Origin: Charina bottae
Taxonomy: Eukaryota > Chordata > Lepidosauria > Squamata > Charinaidae
Length of the DNA: 64,000 nt
Direction: 5' to 3'
Assembly (NCBI GenBank): GCA_023362775.1
Contig: JALMGJ010000006.1
Span: forward strand, 15,388,001 to 15,452,000
The position numbers and the translations under genes were made by a program. Below, piece after piece: positions 33,500 to 44,058 of this stretch (position 1 is the first letter of the stretch; each line of letters begins with the position of its first letter). Below the pieces are notes generated by a model. That model ran no database searches, was not told where the DNA came from, and saw only the letters and a list, made by a program, of their open reading frames with translations.

Positions 33500-33773
33500 T
33501 GATGTAACGGTATGTGGGAATGACCTTGGGAGACAGGAGGAAGAGCCGCAGACTAGGCAGTGGTCAGAGAAGAGGTAGCTGAGCCCACAGAAGGAATGGT
33601 GTGTGGCAAACATTCCAGAAGGAACCCTACCTGGTTTCTTAGACTGTAAAAGTGATGGGAGAAGAAATGGACTTTCAGACTTGCAAGAATCTGTTAATGT
33701 AACCTTACAATAAAGATAGATAGCTAGTACTCCTTGGTGTGCTTCTTGCCTGGACTACCTCGCAAGGCTGACA
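33500..33773 (+). mobile_element. Solo LTR
   Basis: gggaatgaccttgggagaca, then tgagcccacagaaggaatgg, cagacttgcaagaatctgtt and cttacaataaagatagatag, ending caaggctgaca. Matches the LTR at 22726-22995 in reverse. Left edge approximate. Confidence 0.65.
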
Positions 33774-35273
33774 GGTGTCTCCTTGGAGAAGCCTGGATCC
33801 AAGGAGATAGGCCATGGATGGTCTGATCTATAGGGTTCCCTGCCAACAAAAGGAAGACTATACCTTTTGCAAAACTGCCAGAAAGAAAGTATATCCCTCA
33901 CAATTACTCCTAGAGTTGTGGTTTGTGCTGAATACATTAGGCTGCCATCCTGGCCAGACAGTTGGGAGTCCATGCCAAGCAATATAAACTGAACAGTTTG
34001 CCAAGACCCTGAAGGAGTCTGTGATAAAGCACATAACAAAGGCAGAAATATATAGTTTCCAGAAGTTCATGACAAGAGTTTTGTTATGAGATTTGCTCTT
34101 CTTTGGCTTCTTATTTCCACTCAGCAGGTAAATGTTAGGATTAAATTGTGGGTGTGCATCCATTTTGGACAGCGTCCAGATTCTGAGCCAAATTGGAATG
34201 TATCAAAAGCAAGTCTGGGTGTTCTTGAAAGTGAGTCTTTCCTAAAGTGAAACAGCTGGTCCCAAAGACTCAGAACTACTTTGGAGCTCAGTAGGGTATC
34301 TAGACTACTAGAGATGCCTTCAACTAGACTGTGTTGAAAGCGTATAAGATCAGCAGTCAAAGGGGGAAAAGAAAAGAAAAATCTGCACCATTGAAAGCTG
34401 ATGGGGAATAGGTGCAGTGATACTCTGTCTACTTGGTAGGAGATGGGCTCTGCTTGCCAGTCATTTTGGAAGATTGCAACCTTTTCTTTCCTCTCTGATG
34501 GCTATTCCCTCATCTCCCAGAGCTCTAAAACCACCAGAGACCCCTGTCTTGCGGTCTCCTCACGAGGAGCAACTGTCTGGAGCACTTGTGGGCAATCTCA
34601 AGGCCTCTCCTGTCCAGACAGGAATTATGAAGAGAAGGTCTGCTATCCGGCTCTTCATTCTGCTGTGGTTGTTGGCTCCGCTTTTCGCAGAGCCGCCTTC
34701 AGTCCCCCATTTCTTCCACAGAAGTCCTCCCATGCTTCCCCTTTTCATACATACACACAATGTGCATCAGGAACGTCTCCTGATATTCCTGATTTCTGAT
34801 ATTCCTGACATTCCTGAGAATGTCTCCACAATGCCCTGGAGAAGAAACAAATCCCATCAAAGTTCTAAATCTGAGTTGTATACCTTCTTAAAATATACAA
34901 TGACATCATCCTCTATCCCATAAGTGGGGGCATCTTAAAACATCAGTTGACAGCAAAGCAGCTGTAAAAAATGCATGTGTCAGGATAATTGGATAACTAT
35001 TGCATGAGATCAAGCCAGTTGTCTGCACACTTCTGAGATCGAGTTACAGATCAAGTGTAATAAAGGAGAACTCAAAATGGTGCCATCAACAAAACCAGGG
35101 ATAGAAATACTGTAGGCATGTTTGAAATAGGACAGGAAAAGAAATGATACACAGATGGGACTAAGATCAAAACAGAGAAGTTATTTAGGCACTTAAAGAT
35201 AACTCTCAGGCCCTGAAACCAAAGTGATTCAATTAGGCAACGGATACTTCAGAGAACAGACCAAACAGGCCTA
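33774..35273. other. Intronic sequence, unassigned
   Basis: The longest open frames (168 and 118 codons near 34417-34923) show no domain that I recognise. No repeat identified. Confidence 0.45.
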
Positions 35274-35608
35274 GGTAAAGGTAAAGGTTCCCTCCGCATA
35301 TTTGTGCAGTCGTTTCCAACTCTAGGGGCCGGTGCTCATCTCCATTTGTTAGCCGAAGAGCCAGCGTTGTCCGAAGACGCTTCCACGGTCATGTGGCCAG
35401 CATGACGCACGCGGAACGCTGTTACCATCCCACCGAAGTGGTACCTATTCATCTACTTGCATTTGCATGCTTTCAAATTGCTAGGTTGGCAAGAGCTGGG
35501 GCGAGTGCGGGAGCTCACTCCGCATGCAGGGCTAGGGATTTGAACCTCCGAACTTGCGATCTTCTGATTGACAAGCCTGGCATCTTACCCGCTGAGCCAC
35601 CATGCCTA
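35274..35608 (-). mobile_element. tRNA-derived SINE, copy 5
   Basis: ggtaaaggtaaaggttccct ... ccgctgagccaccatgcct. Full length. Flanks share only gcctag. Confidence 0.9.
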
Positions 35609-36262
35609 GAGGACACAAAATGTTCAGCCTGTGACCCTACCATAGTTCTACAAGGTGAGTCAATAAAGAATAGAAAAGCCTATGTGGTTGAAAAGGGCAA
35701 GGAAGTCTAACCATAACTCTTACATCACTTGAGGTGCAAGAGATTTTGATGAGCCTTCAGTTCTTCTTGGTAATAACCCCCAGGCTTTGGAACCACCGCC
35801 TTTGAAGTGTGGCTGGCCCAGTTCTCCTCTTGTATAGGAAGGCTCTGAAGATGGATTCATTCCAATGGGGCTTGGCTCTACAGTAAGGTTGTAGATGTCT
35901 TATGATTGGGGTGGTATACAGATATGGTTAACTCAATAAATATTATAAATATTATGCTTGGTGAAGGATTAAATCTACAATTCAACCTATTTCCATAAAG
36001 AGTAAAAAATTCTTGTTTCTGGGGTTGGGTTTCCATATTTTCAGGTTGTCTAGGTTGTACTTGAAGTCTAGCCATGTCTAATCAAATCCACTAGTCAAAG
36101 TATCTGTGATATACAGTATGCCCTCAGTCAGATTAAGTGCATCCAAAGGCTGGTTGATTCACACAGATTTTTTCTTGTTTGCAGAACGATGACAGGATAT
36201 AGGGCACATGCTCCTCTAGGGGGAGAGGGTGCTTGAAATAGTGGGGGCCTACCACAGAAAAG

Positions 36263-36594
36263 ATAGGGGCGTGGTGGCTCAGCGGGTAAGACGCCAGGCT
36301 TGTAGATTGCAAGTTTGGAGGTTCGAATCCCTAGTCCCGCGTGACAGAGTGAGCTCCCGCACTAGCCCCAGCTCTTGCCAACCTAGCAATTTGAAAGCAT
36401 GCAAATGCAAGTAGATGAATAGGTACCACTTTGGTGGGTAGGTAACAGCATTCCGCGTGCATTATGCCGGCCACATGACCGCGGAAGCGTCTTCGGACAA
36501 TGCTGGCTCTTCGGCTAACAAACGGGAGATGAGCACCGGCCCCTAGAGTCAGACACGACTGCACAAATGTGCGGGTGGAACCTTTACCTTTACT
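36263..36594 (+). mobile_element. tRNA-derived SINE, copy 6
   Basis: Full-length plus-strand copy with a small deletion after the A box (cttgtagattgcaag). 13-bp duplication taccacagaaaag (36250-36262 and 36595-36607). Confidence 0.94.
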
Positions 36595-36814
36595 TACCAC
36601 AGAAAAGGCCTGCTGTCTACTCCACCCCCATGGACTTCTCCCCATGTATTTCTCATGGGGGTGTGTCTCAACTGGCCCTTCCAAGGTGAGAGAGGCAGAT
36701 TCAATTCTGGCAAGGCATTACCCATTGTATCCTGGTGGGTTTAAACCCAAAGAGGGTAAAGGTAAGAATCTGCTTACTGGCAATTAGTGCAGCAACTTTA
36801 AAAGCGCTGCTATT

Positions 36815-36960
36815 CTATAGTGGTGGGGTTGTCCTACCAGCAATCGAGCTGCTGCATTTTGTACCAGCTGCAACTTCTGGTTGGTCTCCAAAAACACTCT
36901 CATGTAGAGTGTGTTGTAGTAATCCAACTAGATGGTGATCAGATAGTAACCTCATGGCAT
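36815..36960 (-). pseudogene. L2-like LINE fragment
   Basis: gagctgctgcattttgtacc, then agctgcaacttctggttggt and gtagagtgtgttgtagtaat correspond to 12990-13075 of the larger LINE copy (AAAR / KLQLV / DYCNALYM region on the minus strand). Confidence 0.65.
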
Positions 36961-38384
36961 TGTACATTGTACTGTATTATAGATACAATCTGATTACAAC
37001 AAATTGAATCAAATACAAAAATACAGATAAAGACTACAAAAATGCATACTATCACAAATAGGAAAGCAAGCAAGAACTTTCCCATGATTATTTTAAATAC
37101 CTTTGTCTGTTTCAAATCAATTGATAAAAATAAGCTCAGAGAAGTTCAGACAACTTCCTCATAGCAGAGCATTCCACGGCAGAACAAATAGCTTTGATGC
37201 AGCATCTGTTCACCATGCTCTTATTTAGGGAACAACTGCTGGAAATAACTTCCCAAACTTTTCTGTAGCTTTCTATTTTCCAGTAGTCCTTGTAATCTTA
37301 TGTGAGTATTTGGTATTCATTTTGTGTGATCTCTGGATGGGGCTGCAAATGGTATTGCCTCAAGGAGATGACTTCGTAGCCCACCTTCTTTTTATAAGTT
37401 TGGATTTCTTAACCTCCAACTTCATTCTTGTTGATTGAAATTATACTTTATTTCTGCACAATAGTCCAAATTCATAAAATCCTAGACAGAACTGGGGCAA
37501 CTATCCTTTGACAGCCAGATTCCCTAGAGCACCCCTTTTTTTGGGTATTTGCCAGGATTTCTGGAACGAAAGGACATAAGACACTCCAAAGCCTCATTAA
37601 CCACACTCTAGGATGAAGTTGATCCCCTCAAAAAAGTAGCCTACCTCATCCTAGAGTGTGGTTAATGAGGCTTTGGAGTCTACTTTGTATAGACATTAGT
37701 TTGTTTCGCTATGCAAACCATTTTAGGTATATGTATCATAGCAGCAAGTTGGTTTACACTGCTTGAGAGTCAGTGTTTGGAAGGGAGAGAAATTAATGGG
37801 GTAAACCTTAAATGAGTTGACTTTAGTAAAATGCAGCCCAGCAGCAATGCTGATAATTTATAGATTTGCTCTTCAACAGAACAGCATTTGTGAGGACCCG
37901 TTGCTTCATTTCCCCATCAGTTTGGTATGTGTATAGATTAATGAGTTCTACAATCAAATTGTTAGTACCATAGATGAGCAAAAAGATGAGCCTCAACATG
38001 ATACTAGAGTTGGTGAAGAATATTGGTGGCACTGCCAGTTTTTAAAATACATTTCCATCCAGGCCTTAGTCAAGCACCCTGATGTATCGTACTGAGAGCG
38101 AATTTAGTCTAGCGTTCTGCTCAAACAGTTGCCAAGCAGATGCCTTGAGGCAGCATAGGACTTGAGGAGGATGCATAGGCGAGGGCATGTTATGTTTGTT
38201 GTTTCTGCTTTTTAAAAAGAACAACAATAACAACAACAAAAACCCTATTTCCTCCTCTAATATTAAGGTTTCCCTAATCTTCCTCTTTGTCCCCATTCCA
38301 AATTTCAGGATGGTTTTCACTCTTCTCCGTCCTCAATCTTCCTTCCATGAAACCATCTGAGTGTCACAAGTTAGGATGCATAGC
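36961..38384. other. Intronic sequence, unassigned apart from an inverted repeat
   Basis: The only structure seen is the inverted repeat at 37583-37679, listed separately. Confidence 0.5.
37583..37679. repeat. Perfect 34-bp inverted repeat
   Basis: Arms 37583-37616 (actccaaagcctcattaacc...) and 37646-37679 are exact reverse complements with a 29-bp loop. There is no second copy in the window. Confidence 0.93.
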
Positions 38385-39000
38385 TCAGTGATATTTGTGG
38401 TGGTTAAGGCAACGGGCGAGAAACCAGGAGACTGAGAGTTCTAGTCCCACCTGAGGCATGAAAGCCGGCTGGGTGACCTTGGGCCAGTCCCTGTCTCTCA
38501 GCCCTAGGAAGGAGCCAATGGCAAACCAGGAGACTGAGAGTTCTAGTCCCACCTTAGGTATGAAAGCCGGCTGGGGGACCTTGGGCCAGTCCCTGTCTCT
38601 CAGCCCTAGGAAGGAGCCAATGGCAAACCAGGAGACTGAGAGTTCTAGTCCCGCCTGAGGCATGAAAGCCGGCTGGGTGACCTTGGGCCAGTCCCTGTCT
38701 CTCAGCCCTAGGAAGGAGCCAATGGCAAACCAGGAGACTGAGAGTTCTAGTCCCACCTTAGGCATGAAAGCCGGCTGGGGGACCTTGGGCCAGTCCCTGT
38801 CTCTCAGCCCTAGGAAGGAGCCAATGGCAAACCAGGAGATTGAGAGTTCTAGTCCCGCCTGAGGCATGAAAGCCGGCTGGGTGACCTTGGAAAAATCACT
38901 CTCTCTCATCCCAACTCACCTCACAGGGTTGTTGTGGTGGGGAAAATAGGAGGAGGAAGGAGTATGTTCGCCGCCTTGAGTTATTTATAAAAATAAAGGC
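38385..39000 (+). mobile_element. Sauria-like SINE with about five tandem units
   Basis: Plus-strand copy: head (gtggttaaggcaacgggcga), about five 102-bp units from 38410 to 38890, then a single tail (cacctcacagggttgttgtg, cgccgccttgagttatttat). Neighbouring units alternate between two slightly different versions (cacctt / cgcctg), which suggests duplication of a two-unit block. Confidence 0.93.
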
Positions 39001-39007
39001 GGAATAG

Positions 39008-39011
39008 AAAA

Positions 39012-39046
<35 letters not shown>

Positions 39047-39050
39047 ATAT
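39008..39050 (+). repeat. (AAAT)n microsatellite at SINE tail
   Basis: About ten aaat units continuing the SINE tail. Confidence 0.95.
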
Positions 39051-39458
39051 TTGATAGGCCATTTACTTTTTCCTTTGAACTTTATGCTTCACTTAAAATT
39101 TCAGAGGGGGGCTCACATGAAAGAATACCTTACCATATATTCAGTTCTTCCCCCAAAAAAAGAAAAAACGTGTTGAAGGAAAACGAATATATCAAGGAGA
39201 AATTGAGTGTTTTGGCATCCATCTGTTAGGGACTGTTTTTCCCTATAGTTTTGCATGAACATTGCCCATACAGATAGTCCTCGTTTAGCAACTGCCTTGT
39301 TTAGTGACTGTTTGCACGACGGTGATGAAAAACTAACTTTATGACCAATACTTGCATTTACGACCTTTGCAGGTCTGTAAAGCAAAGGAAAGCTGAAGTA
39401 AGATCATAAGCACAGTTGTGGCTTCACTTAGCGACCACTTCACTTAACAACCAAGTTG

Positions 39459-39941
39459 TGTTGTATATATTTTTTATGTCTGTAGAATATGTGGCTGAGT
39501 TTTTTAAAAAGCCAGGCCTCAAAACTTTTTTCCTGTTTGGGCTCAGAGAGCACATGTTCACCCCCCACTCAGGAATGCTAATTGCCCCCAGGTGCCGGCC
39601 AGTCTGAGAGTTTTGACCAATCAGAATTAGTTGTTTGAGCTTTGCCCATATTGGGAATCTGTTGCCTAGGTGTTTTTGGTCACATGGTGGATCCTGTCCA
39701 CTCAGAGGCTGGTCAGGTAAAGGTTTAAAATGTAGATGCCTTTTGTTCTTTTGTTCTTTCTCTACATTCTGCTCTCTGCTATCTAAATGGCTATGTTAAT
39801 CAACCATGCCATGCTTTGGCTAAAGAAGAAGATTCAAGGTTTGTTCCTATGTTTCTGTTTTAAATAAAGCAACGTTTTTACTACAAACTTATCTCTTGTT
39901 TTTTCCATAACTCTGATCACAAATTTTATAAAAATACAAAA
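39459..39941 (+). repeat. copia 5' LTR
   Basis: Starts tgttgtatatat and ends aaaatacaaaa. The end was set from the position of the agttg duplication after the 3' LTR; with a classical ..CA end it would stop at 39938 (and 44538). Carries aataaa at 39863-39868, probably near the R/U5 border. Confidence 0.95.
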
Positions 39942-39942
39942 G

Positions 39943-39975
39943 GTTCTGTGCCCAGCAATTGCTTCTGGATCAGAG
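39943..39975 (+). promoter_or_regulatory. Candidate primer binding site(s)
   Basis: Immediately after the LTR, gttctgtgcccagca (39943-39957) matches 13 of 15 bases of the complement of the anticodon arm of vertebrate initiator tRNA-Met, as I recall that tRNA. Drosophila copia uses this internal, half-tRNA primer. A second candidate, tggatcagag at 39966-39975, resembles the conventional plant copia site but lies 25 bp from the LTR. Confidence 0.45.
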
Positions 39976-40162
39976 ACAAAACTTATGGAAATAAAAAGAG
40001 AAGAAAGCTGAACTGATTCAATCTACATCTGGAGAGGCTTCCTTTGTTTTTTTGAAACTTGCCGGCAGTTACAGGAAGTTTCCATTGGAGGCGGAGTTTT
40101 GCCTCGTGTTTGCAAGCCTCGTGGTGTTTTTTGGATTTCTACAACAGGGGAGAGAAGGAGCC

Positions 40163-43100
40163 ATGGCTGCTGCTGCTACAGCTTCAAATTTTCAAGGTAT
40201 GCTCCTGGAAAGGCTTTCTAATTCTAATTATTTGAACTGGTCTTTGAAAATGGAAAGTTTCTTGAGGAGAGACAATTTATGGTCTGCAATTTCTGAACAA
40301 ATTCCTCAGAATCCAGATCAAGCCTGGTTGAGGAAAGATGAGAAATGCAAAGCCTCCATTATTTTGGCTGTTCAGGATGATCAGCTTATTCACGTGAGAG
40401 GCAAAGAAACTTCCAAAGACTTATGGGACTATTTGCGTGATTTATATGTGAAAACTAGTCCAGGCAGCAAGGTTATTTTAACGAAAAAACTGTACAAGGC
40501 TCACTTGCCTGAGAATGGAAATTTGCCTGATCATCTCCACAAGCTTCAGAATTATTTTGTGGAACTTCAGGAACCTGGGATGGAATTTACCCCCCTGATG
40601 AAAGCCTACATTATGCTTTCTTCATTGAATGAGTCCTGGGACACTTTAATTTGCTCCATGGAGGGAATCCCAGAAGCTGATTTAAATCCATCGTTTGTGT
40701 CTACCCGGCTGCTTGCTGAGTGGGAGAAGCGACAAGAAAAAGCTTCCTCCATTTCTACAATAAAGTCTTCTCGTGGCCAGCAGAGGGAGCGGAAGAGCTC
40801 TGAATTTCAAGTTTCTGCATTATCCAGCAGGCGATGCTTTACCTGTGGATCCTCTGCTCATCTCCAAAAGGACTGTGTTCAAAAGAAGAAGACTTCAAAG
40901 AAGAAAGAAGAAACTTCTGGAAAGAAGATTCTTCATGCAACAGTTGTTGAGAACTCTGATAATAAAGATTTGTGGGTTCTTGACAGTGGGGCCAATTCTC
41001 ATATATGTCACAATAAAGATTCCTTTCTGTCTTTGTCTAAAACTAACAAACAAAAAGTTTCCTTAGCAGATGGATCTGTATCCAAGATCGTGGGTGAAGG
41101 TGAGATCAATCTTCCATGTTTGGGGGAAACTGTTAAAAATGTTTTGTTTGTGCCTAATTTTCAAAGCAATCTCTTGTCTGTGGGGCAGCTAGTAGCCTCA
41201 GGTTATGTTATAACTTTTAAGAAAGAGGGTTGTGATATTAGAAAGAATGGTAAAATGGTTGCAAAGTGTTTGCAGAAAGATTCTCTGTACATTGTACAAA
41301 ATGCTGAAAAGCAGCAAATTGCTAAAGCCAAGGCTGTTTTTGAAAATAAGCCCTTGCATGACCAGTGCATCCATTTATTACATAGGAGATTTGCTCATGC
41401 TAATTTTAAGTACATTTCTCAAATGCCTAGTTATTCTGCTGATTTAAAATTGAAGTCTTGTGATAAATATCTAGACTGTGCAGTTTGCAAGGAGAATAAA
41501 ACCACAAGGGCTCCTGTGAAGAAGTTTTCTGATAGGTCCACCTCTAGGCCTCTAGAGATAATTCACTCTGATGTAATAGGTCCATTTTCTCCTAGTCTTG
41601 GGGGAGCAAGGTACATTTTGACCTTCATAGATGATTTTTCCAGGTACACATTCATTTATTTGCTGAAACACAAAGATGAGGTCTTTGATAAATTTAAGGC
41701 TTTTGTGGCTTGGGCGAATGGAAAATTCCCAAGGCCAGTGTCTGCTTTGCAATCAGATCGCGGTGGCGAGTATTTATCCTCAAAGTTTAAAAGCTTTTTG
41801 TTAGAAAAAGGGATAGAACACATTTTGGCTAACCCTTACACTCCTGAACAGAATTCTGTTGCAGAGAGAAAAGGCAGAACACTGCAGGAAGCAATGATGT
41901 GTTTGCTGAAGGATGCTAGTTTGCCTTTTAGGTATTGGGGAGAAGCTGTTACTACAGCGTGTTATGTGCAGAACAGGCTGTTTAGCAGTGCAATTCAGGA
42001 TGTGCCTTTTCGTTTGTTCTATGGTGTGAAGCCTAAAGTAAGCCACCTCAGGGTGTTTGGAAGCACAGCTTGGGTCCACATTCCCAAACAGCTGAGGCGC
42101 AAGGGGGCTTCCAGAACAAAGAAAGCAATCTTTGTAGGGTATGAACAGAGTCAGAGAAGCTACAGGTTCATACTGGATAATCAACTGATAATTAGTAAAA
42201 GTGCTTCTTTTGCTGAGCAGAATTGGGACAAAATAAACTCTAGTTCTTCAGTTGATTTATCCATGGGGGAGCAGCAAAGTCTTGCTGATGGTGATTTGCA
42301 GGAATCACCCAGTGAAGTCATTGATCAGGAAGCTGACTTGTCTGGAAAGTCAGAGGTTTCTGAGGGCAATGGTGGGAAACAGAGTGTTAGTCCTGTCCTA
42401 CCTCGCAGGTCTGAAAGGATTAATAAGGGAGTTCCTCCTGATCGTTATCAAGTAGATGTTGTGAAGGCTTTTCACATTCACACAGAGCCTGAGTCTCTGG
42501 AAGAAATTAAAGAAATGCCAGCTGAAATAGCTAAGTGTTGGCATGAAGCCATGCAGCAAGAGTTGGATTCCTTAAAGGAAAATAAAACTTGGAAACTAGT
42601 AAGTTTGCCTCCTAATCAGAAGGTTTTAGGTTGTAGGTGGGTGTTCAAACTGAAAAAAGATTCTGATGGCAAAATTCAGAAGTACAAAGCAAGGTTGGTA
42701 GCAAAAGGTTTTGCTCAAAGAAAAAATGTGGATTATGACAAAACTTTTGCTCCAGTGACAAAAGCTGAATCTATCAGGTTGCTTTTAAAGGTTGCTGCCA
42801 TGAAGAAACTGTCTGTTTATCACTATGATATTCAAACTGCTTTTCTGTATGGTGACTTGGAGGAAAAATTGTTTATGCAACAACCTCCTGGTTATGAAAA
42901 AGAAAAACATCTTGTGTGTGAATTGCAGAAATCCATCTATGGTTTAAAACAAGCCGCGCGTTGTTGGAATATTAAAATGGATAATATTTTGCAAAAATTT
43001 GGATTTCAGAAGGGAATTGCTGATCCTTGTGTGTATGTAAAAAATGATGAGCAAGGTGTAATGTACTTGTGCTTGTATGTGGATGATTTGTTGCTGCTCA

Positions 43101-44041
43101 CTTCATCTGATGAACAGAAGCATTCCTTTGAGGTTTGTATGAAAAACAATTTCTCATTGAAATGTCTTGGAGCAGTCAACAATTACTTAGGATTAGAAAT
43201 TCAGAGGGAAAAAGATGGCAGTTTTCTCATAAGCCAGAGCAGTAAAATTAAGAAGCTGCTGGAGGATTTTAAAATGCAGGACTGCAAGTCTGTCTCCTCC
43301 CCCATGCTTCCCGAGTTTCTAAAAGAGGAGGGGGAGAAGGGGAATGGTGAGTCATCTGAAGGAGATAGTTTCAGATCAGCCATTGGCAGTCTTCTTTACA
43401 TTGCAAATAACAGCCGTCCGGACATTTCTAACAGTGTGTCCATTTTGAGCAGGTTTGTGGAAAATCCCACATCTGCTGCAAAGTCTGGGTTAAAAAGGCT
43501 GTTTCGTTATTTGCAAGGCACCAAAGATTTTTGCTTAAGGTTGTCTGCTACAGACACAGAAGAAAAGTTAGAATGCTGGTGTGATTCAGATTGGGCTGGA
43601 GATCTCAGTGATAGGAAGTCTACTTCTGGAAGTGTAATTCAATTTGCAAAGTCCACTATTGCTTGGTTTTCCAGAAAGCAGACTGTAGTAGCCATCAGCA
43701 CAGCTGAAGCTGAATTTTATGCTTTAGCACAACTGTGCAATGAAGTAATTTGGTTTACTCAATTGTTGCAAGACATTGGAGTCATTTTAAGCCAGCCTGT
43801 AACAATTCATGAAGACAATCAAGCCTGTATTCATTTGGTTTTATCTGAAAGTTCCAGAAACCGCACAAAGCACATTGATGTGCGTTTTCATCTTGTTAAA
43901 GATTTTCTAGCCAAGAAAAAGGTTGTTTTGAAATACTGTGATACTAAATTAATGTTGGCTGATATCTTAACCAAGCCTCTAGTTGCCAGTAGGCACAGTG
44001 AGTTAATTACCAAGCTGGGTTTGTTTCCATATTCTTTCTAG
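40163..44041 (+). CDS. gag-pol: copia gag-pol polyprotein
   Basis: 1292 codons from the first in-frame ATG (gagccatggc) to TAG. The frame is open from 39995, but no earlier ATG exists in it. Numbering is from this ATG. Gag, about 1-250: a UBN2-like capsid region, then a CCHC zinc knuckle C225-x2-C-x4-H-x4-C238. Protease: DSGA at 274-277. Integrase: H407-x4-H412 and C439-x2-C442 zinc site, catalytic D470, D532 and E568, with D-35-E spacing. Reverse transcriptase: D889 (YDIQTAF) and YVDD at 972-975. RNase H: D1141 (CDSDWAGD), E near 1182-1184, D1218, D1239 (KHIDVRFH). All catalytic positions are kept, with no frameshift or stop. Gag and Pol are in one frame, as in Drosophila copia. It makes virus-like particles, copies its RNA to DNA and integrates it. 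Confidence 0.97.
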   Translation: MAAAATASNFQGMLLERLSNSNYLNWSLKMESFLRRDNLWSAISEQIPQNPDQAWLRKDEKCKASIILAVQDDQLIHVRGKETSKDLWDYLRDLYVKTSPGSKVILTKKLYKAHLPENGNLPDHLHKLQNYFVELQEPGMEFTPLMKAYIMLSSLNESWDTLICSMEGIPEADLNPSFVSTRLLAEWEKRQEKASSISTIKSSRGQQRERKSSEFQVSALSSRRCFTCGSSAHLQKDCVQKKKTSKKKEETSGKKILHATVVENSDNKDLWVLDSGANSHICHNKDSFLSLSKTNKQKVSLADGSVSKIVGEGEINLPCLGETVKNVLFVPNFQSNLLSVGQLVASGYVITFKKEGCDIRKNGKMVAKCLQKDSLYIVQNAEKQQIAKAKAVFENKPLHDQCIHLLHRRFAHANFKYISQMPSYSADLKLKSCDKYLDCAVCKENKTTRAPVKKFSDRSTSRPLEIIHSDVIGPFSPSLGGARYILTFIDDFSRYTFIYLLKHKDEVFDKFKAFVAWANGKFPRPVSALQSDRGGEYLSSKFKSFLLEKGIEHILANPYTPEQNSVAERKGRTLQEAMMCLLKDASLPFRYWGEAVTTACYVQNRLFSSAIQDVPFRLFYGVKPKVSHLRVFGSTAWVHIPKQLRRKGASRTKKAIFVGYEQSQRSYRFILDNQLIISKSASFAEQNWDKINSSSSVDLSMGEQQSLADGDLQESPSEVIDQEADLSGKSEVSEGNGGKQSVSPVLPRRSERINKGVPPDRYQVDVVKAFHIHTEPESLEEIKEMPAEIAKCWHEAMQQELDSLKENKTWKLVSLPPNQKVLGCRWVFKLKKDSDGKIQKYKARLVAKGFAQRKNVDYDKTFAPVTKAESIRLLLKVAAMKKLSVYHYDIQTAFLYGDLEEKLFMQQPPGYEKEKHLVCELQKSIYGLKQAARCWNIKMDNILQKFGFQKGIADPCVYVKNDEQGVMYLCLYVDDLLLLTSSDEQKHSFEVCMKNNFSLKCLGAVNNYLGLEIQREKDGSFLISQSSKIKKLLEDFKMQDCKSVSSPMLPEFLKEEGEKGNGESSEGDSFRSAIGSLLYIANNSRPDISNSVSILSRFVENPTSAAKSGLKRLFRYLQGTKDFCLRLSATDTEEKLECWCDSDWAGDLSDRKSTSGSVIQFAKSTIAWFSRKQTVVAISTAEAEFYALAQLCNEVIWFTQLLQDIGVILSQPVTIHEDNQACIHLVLSESSRNRTKHIDVRFHLVKDFLAKKKVVLKYCDTKLMLADILTKPLVASRHSELITKLGLFPYSF

Positions 44042-44045
44042 TCAT

Positions 44046-44058
44046 AAAAAAAGGGGAG
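44046..44058 (+). promoter_or_regulatory. copia polypurine tract
   Basis: aaaaaaaggggag directly abuts the 3' LTR start (tgttg). It primes plus-strand DNA synthesis. It lies 5 bp after the gag-pol stop. Confidence 0.93.

Noticed and set aside
34417..34923. Open frame of 168 codons
   Set aside because: No recognisable motif, and an overlapping 118-codon frame exists. It lies in the intron and is likely chance.
38385..38909. Repeat protein of 174 residues with 34-residue units on either strand
   Set aside because: The units come from a tandem 102-bp SINE segment. The same frames appear at 19.5 and 26.7 kb with no start context or conservation.
40052..40162. Upstream extension of copia gag-pol from a TTG
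   Set aside because: The frame is open back to 39995, but the first ATG with good context is at 40163. A TTG start is unlikely in a vertebrate.
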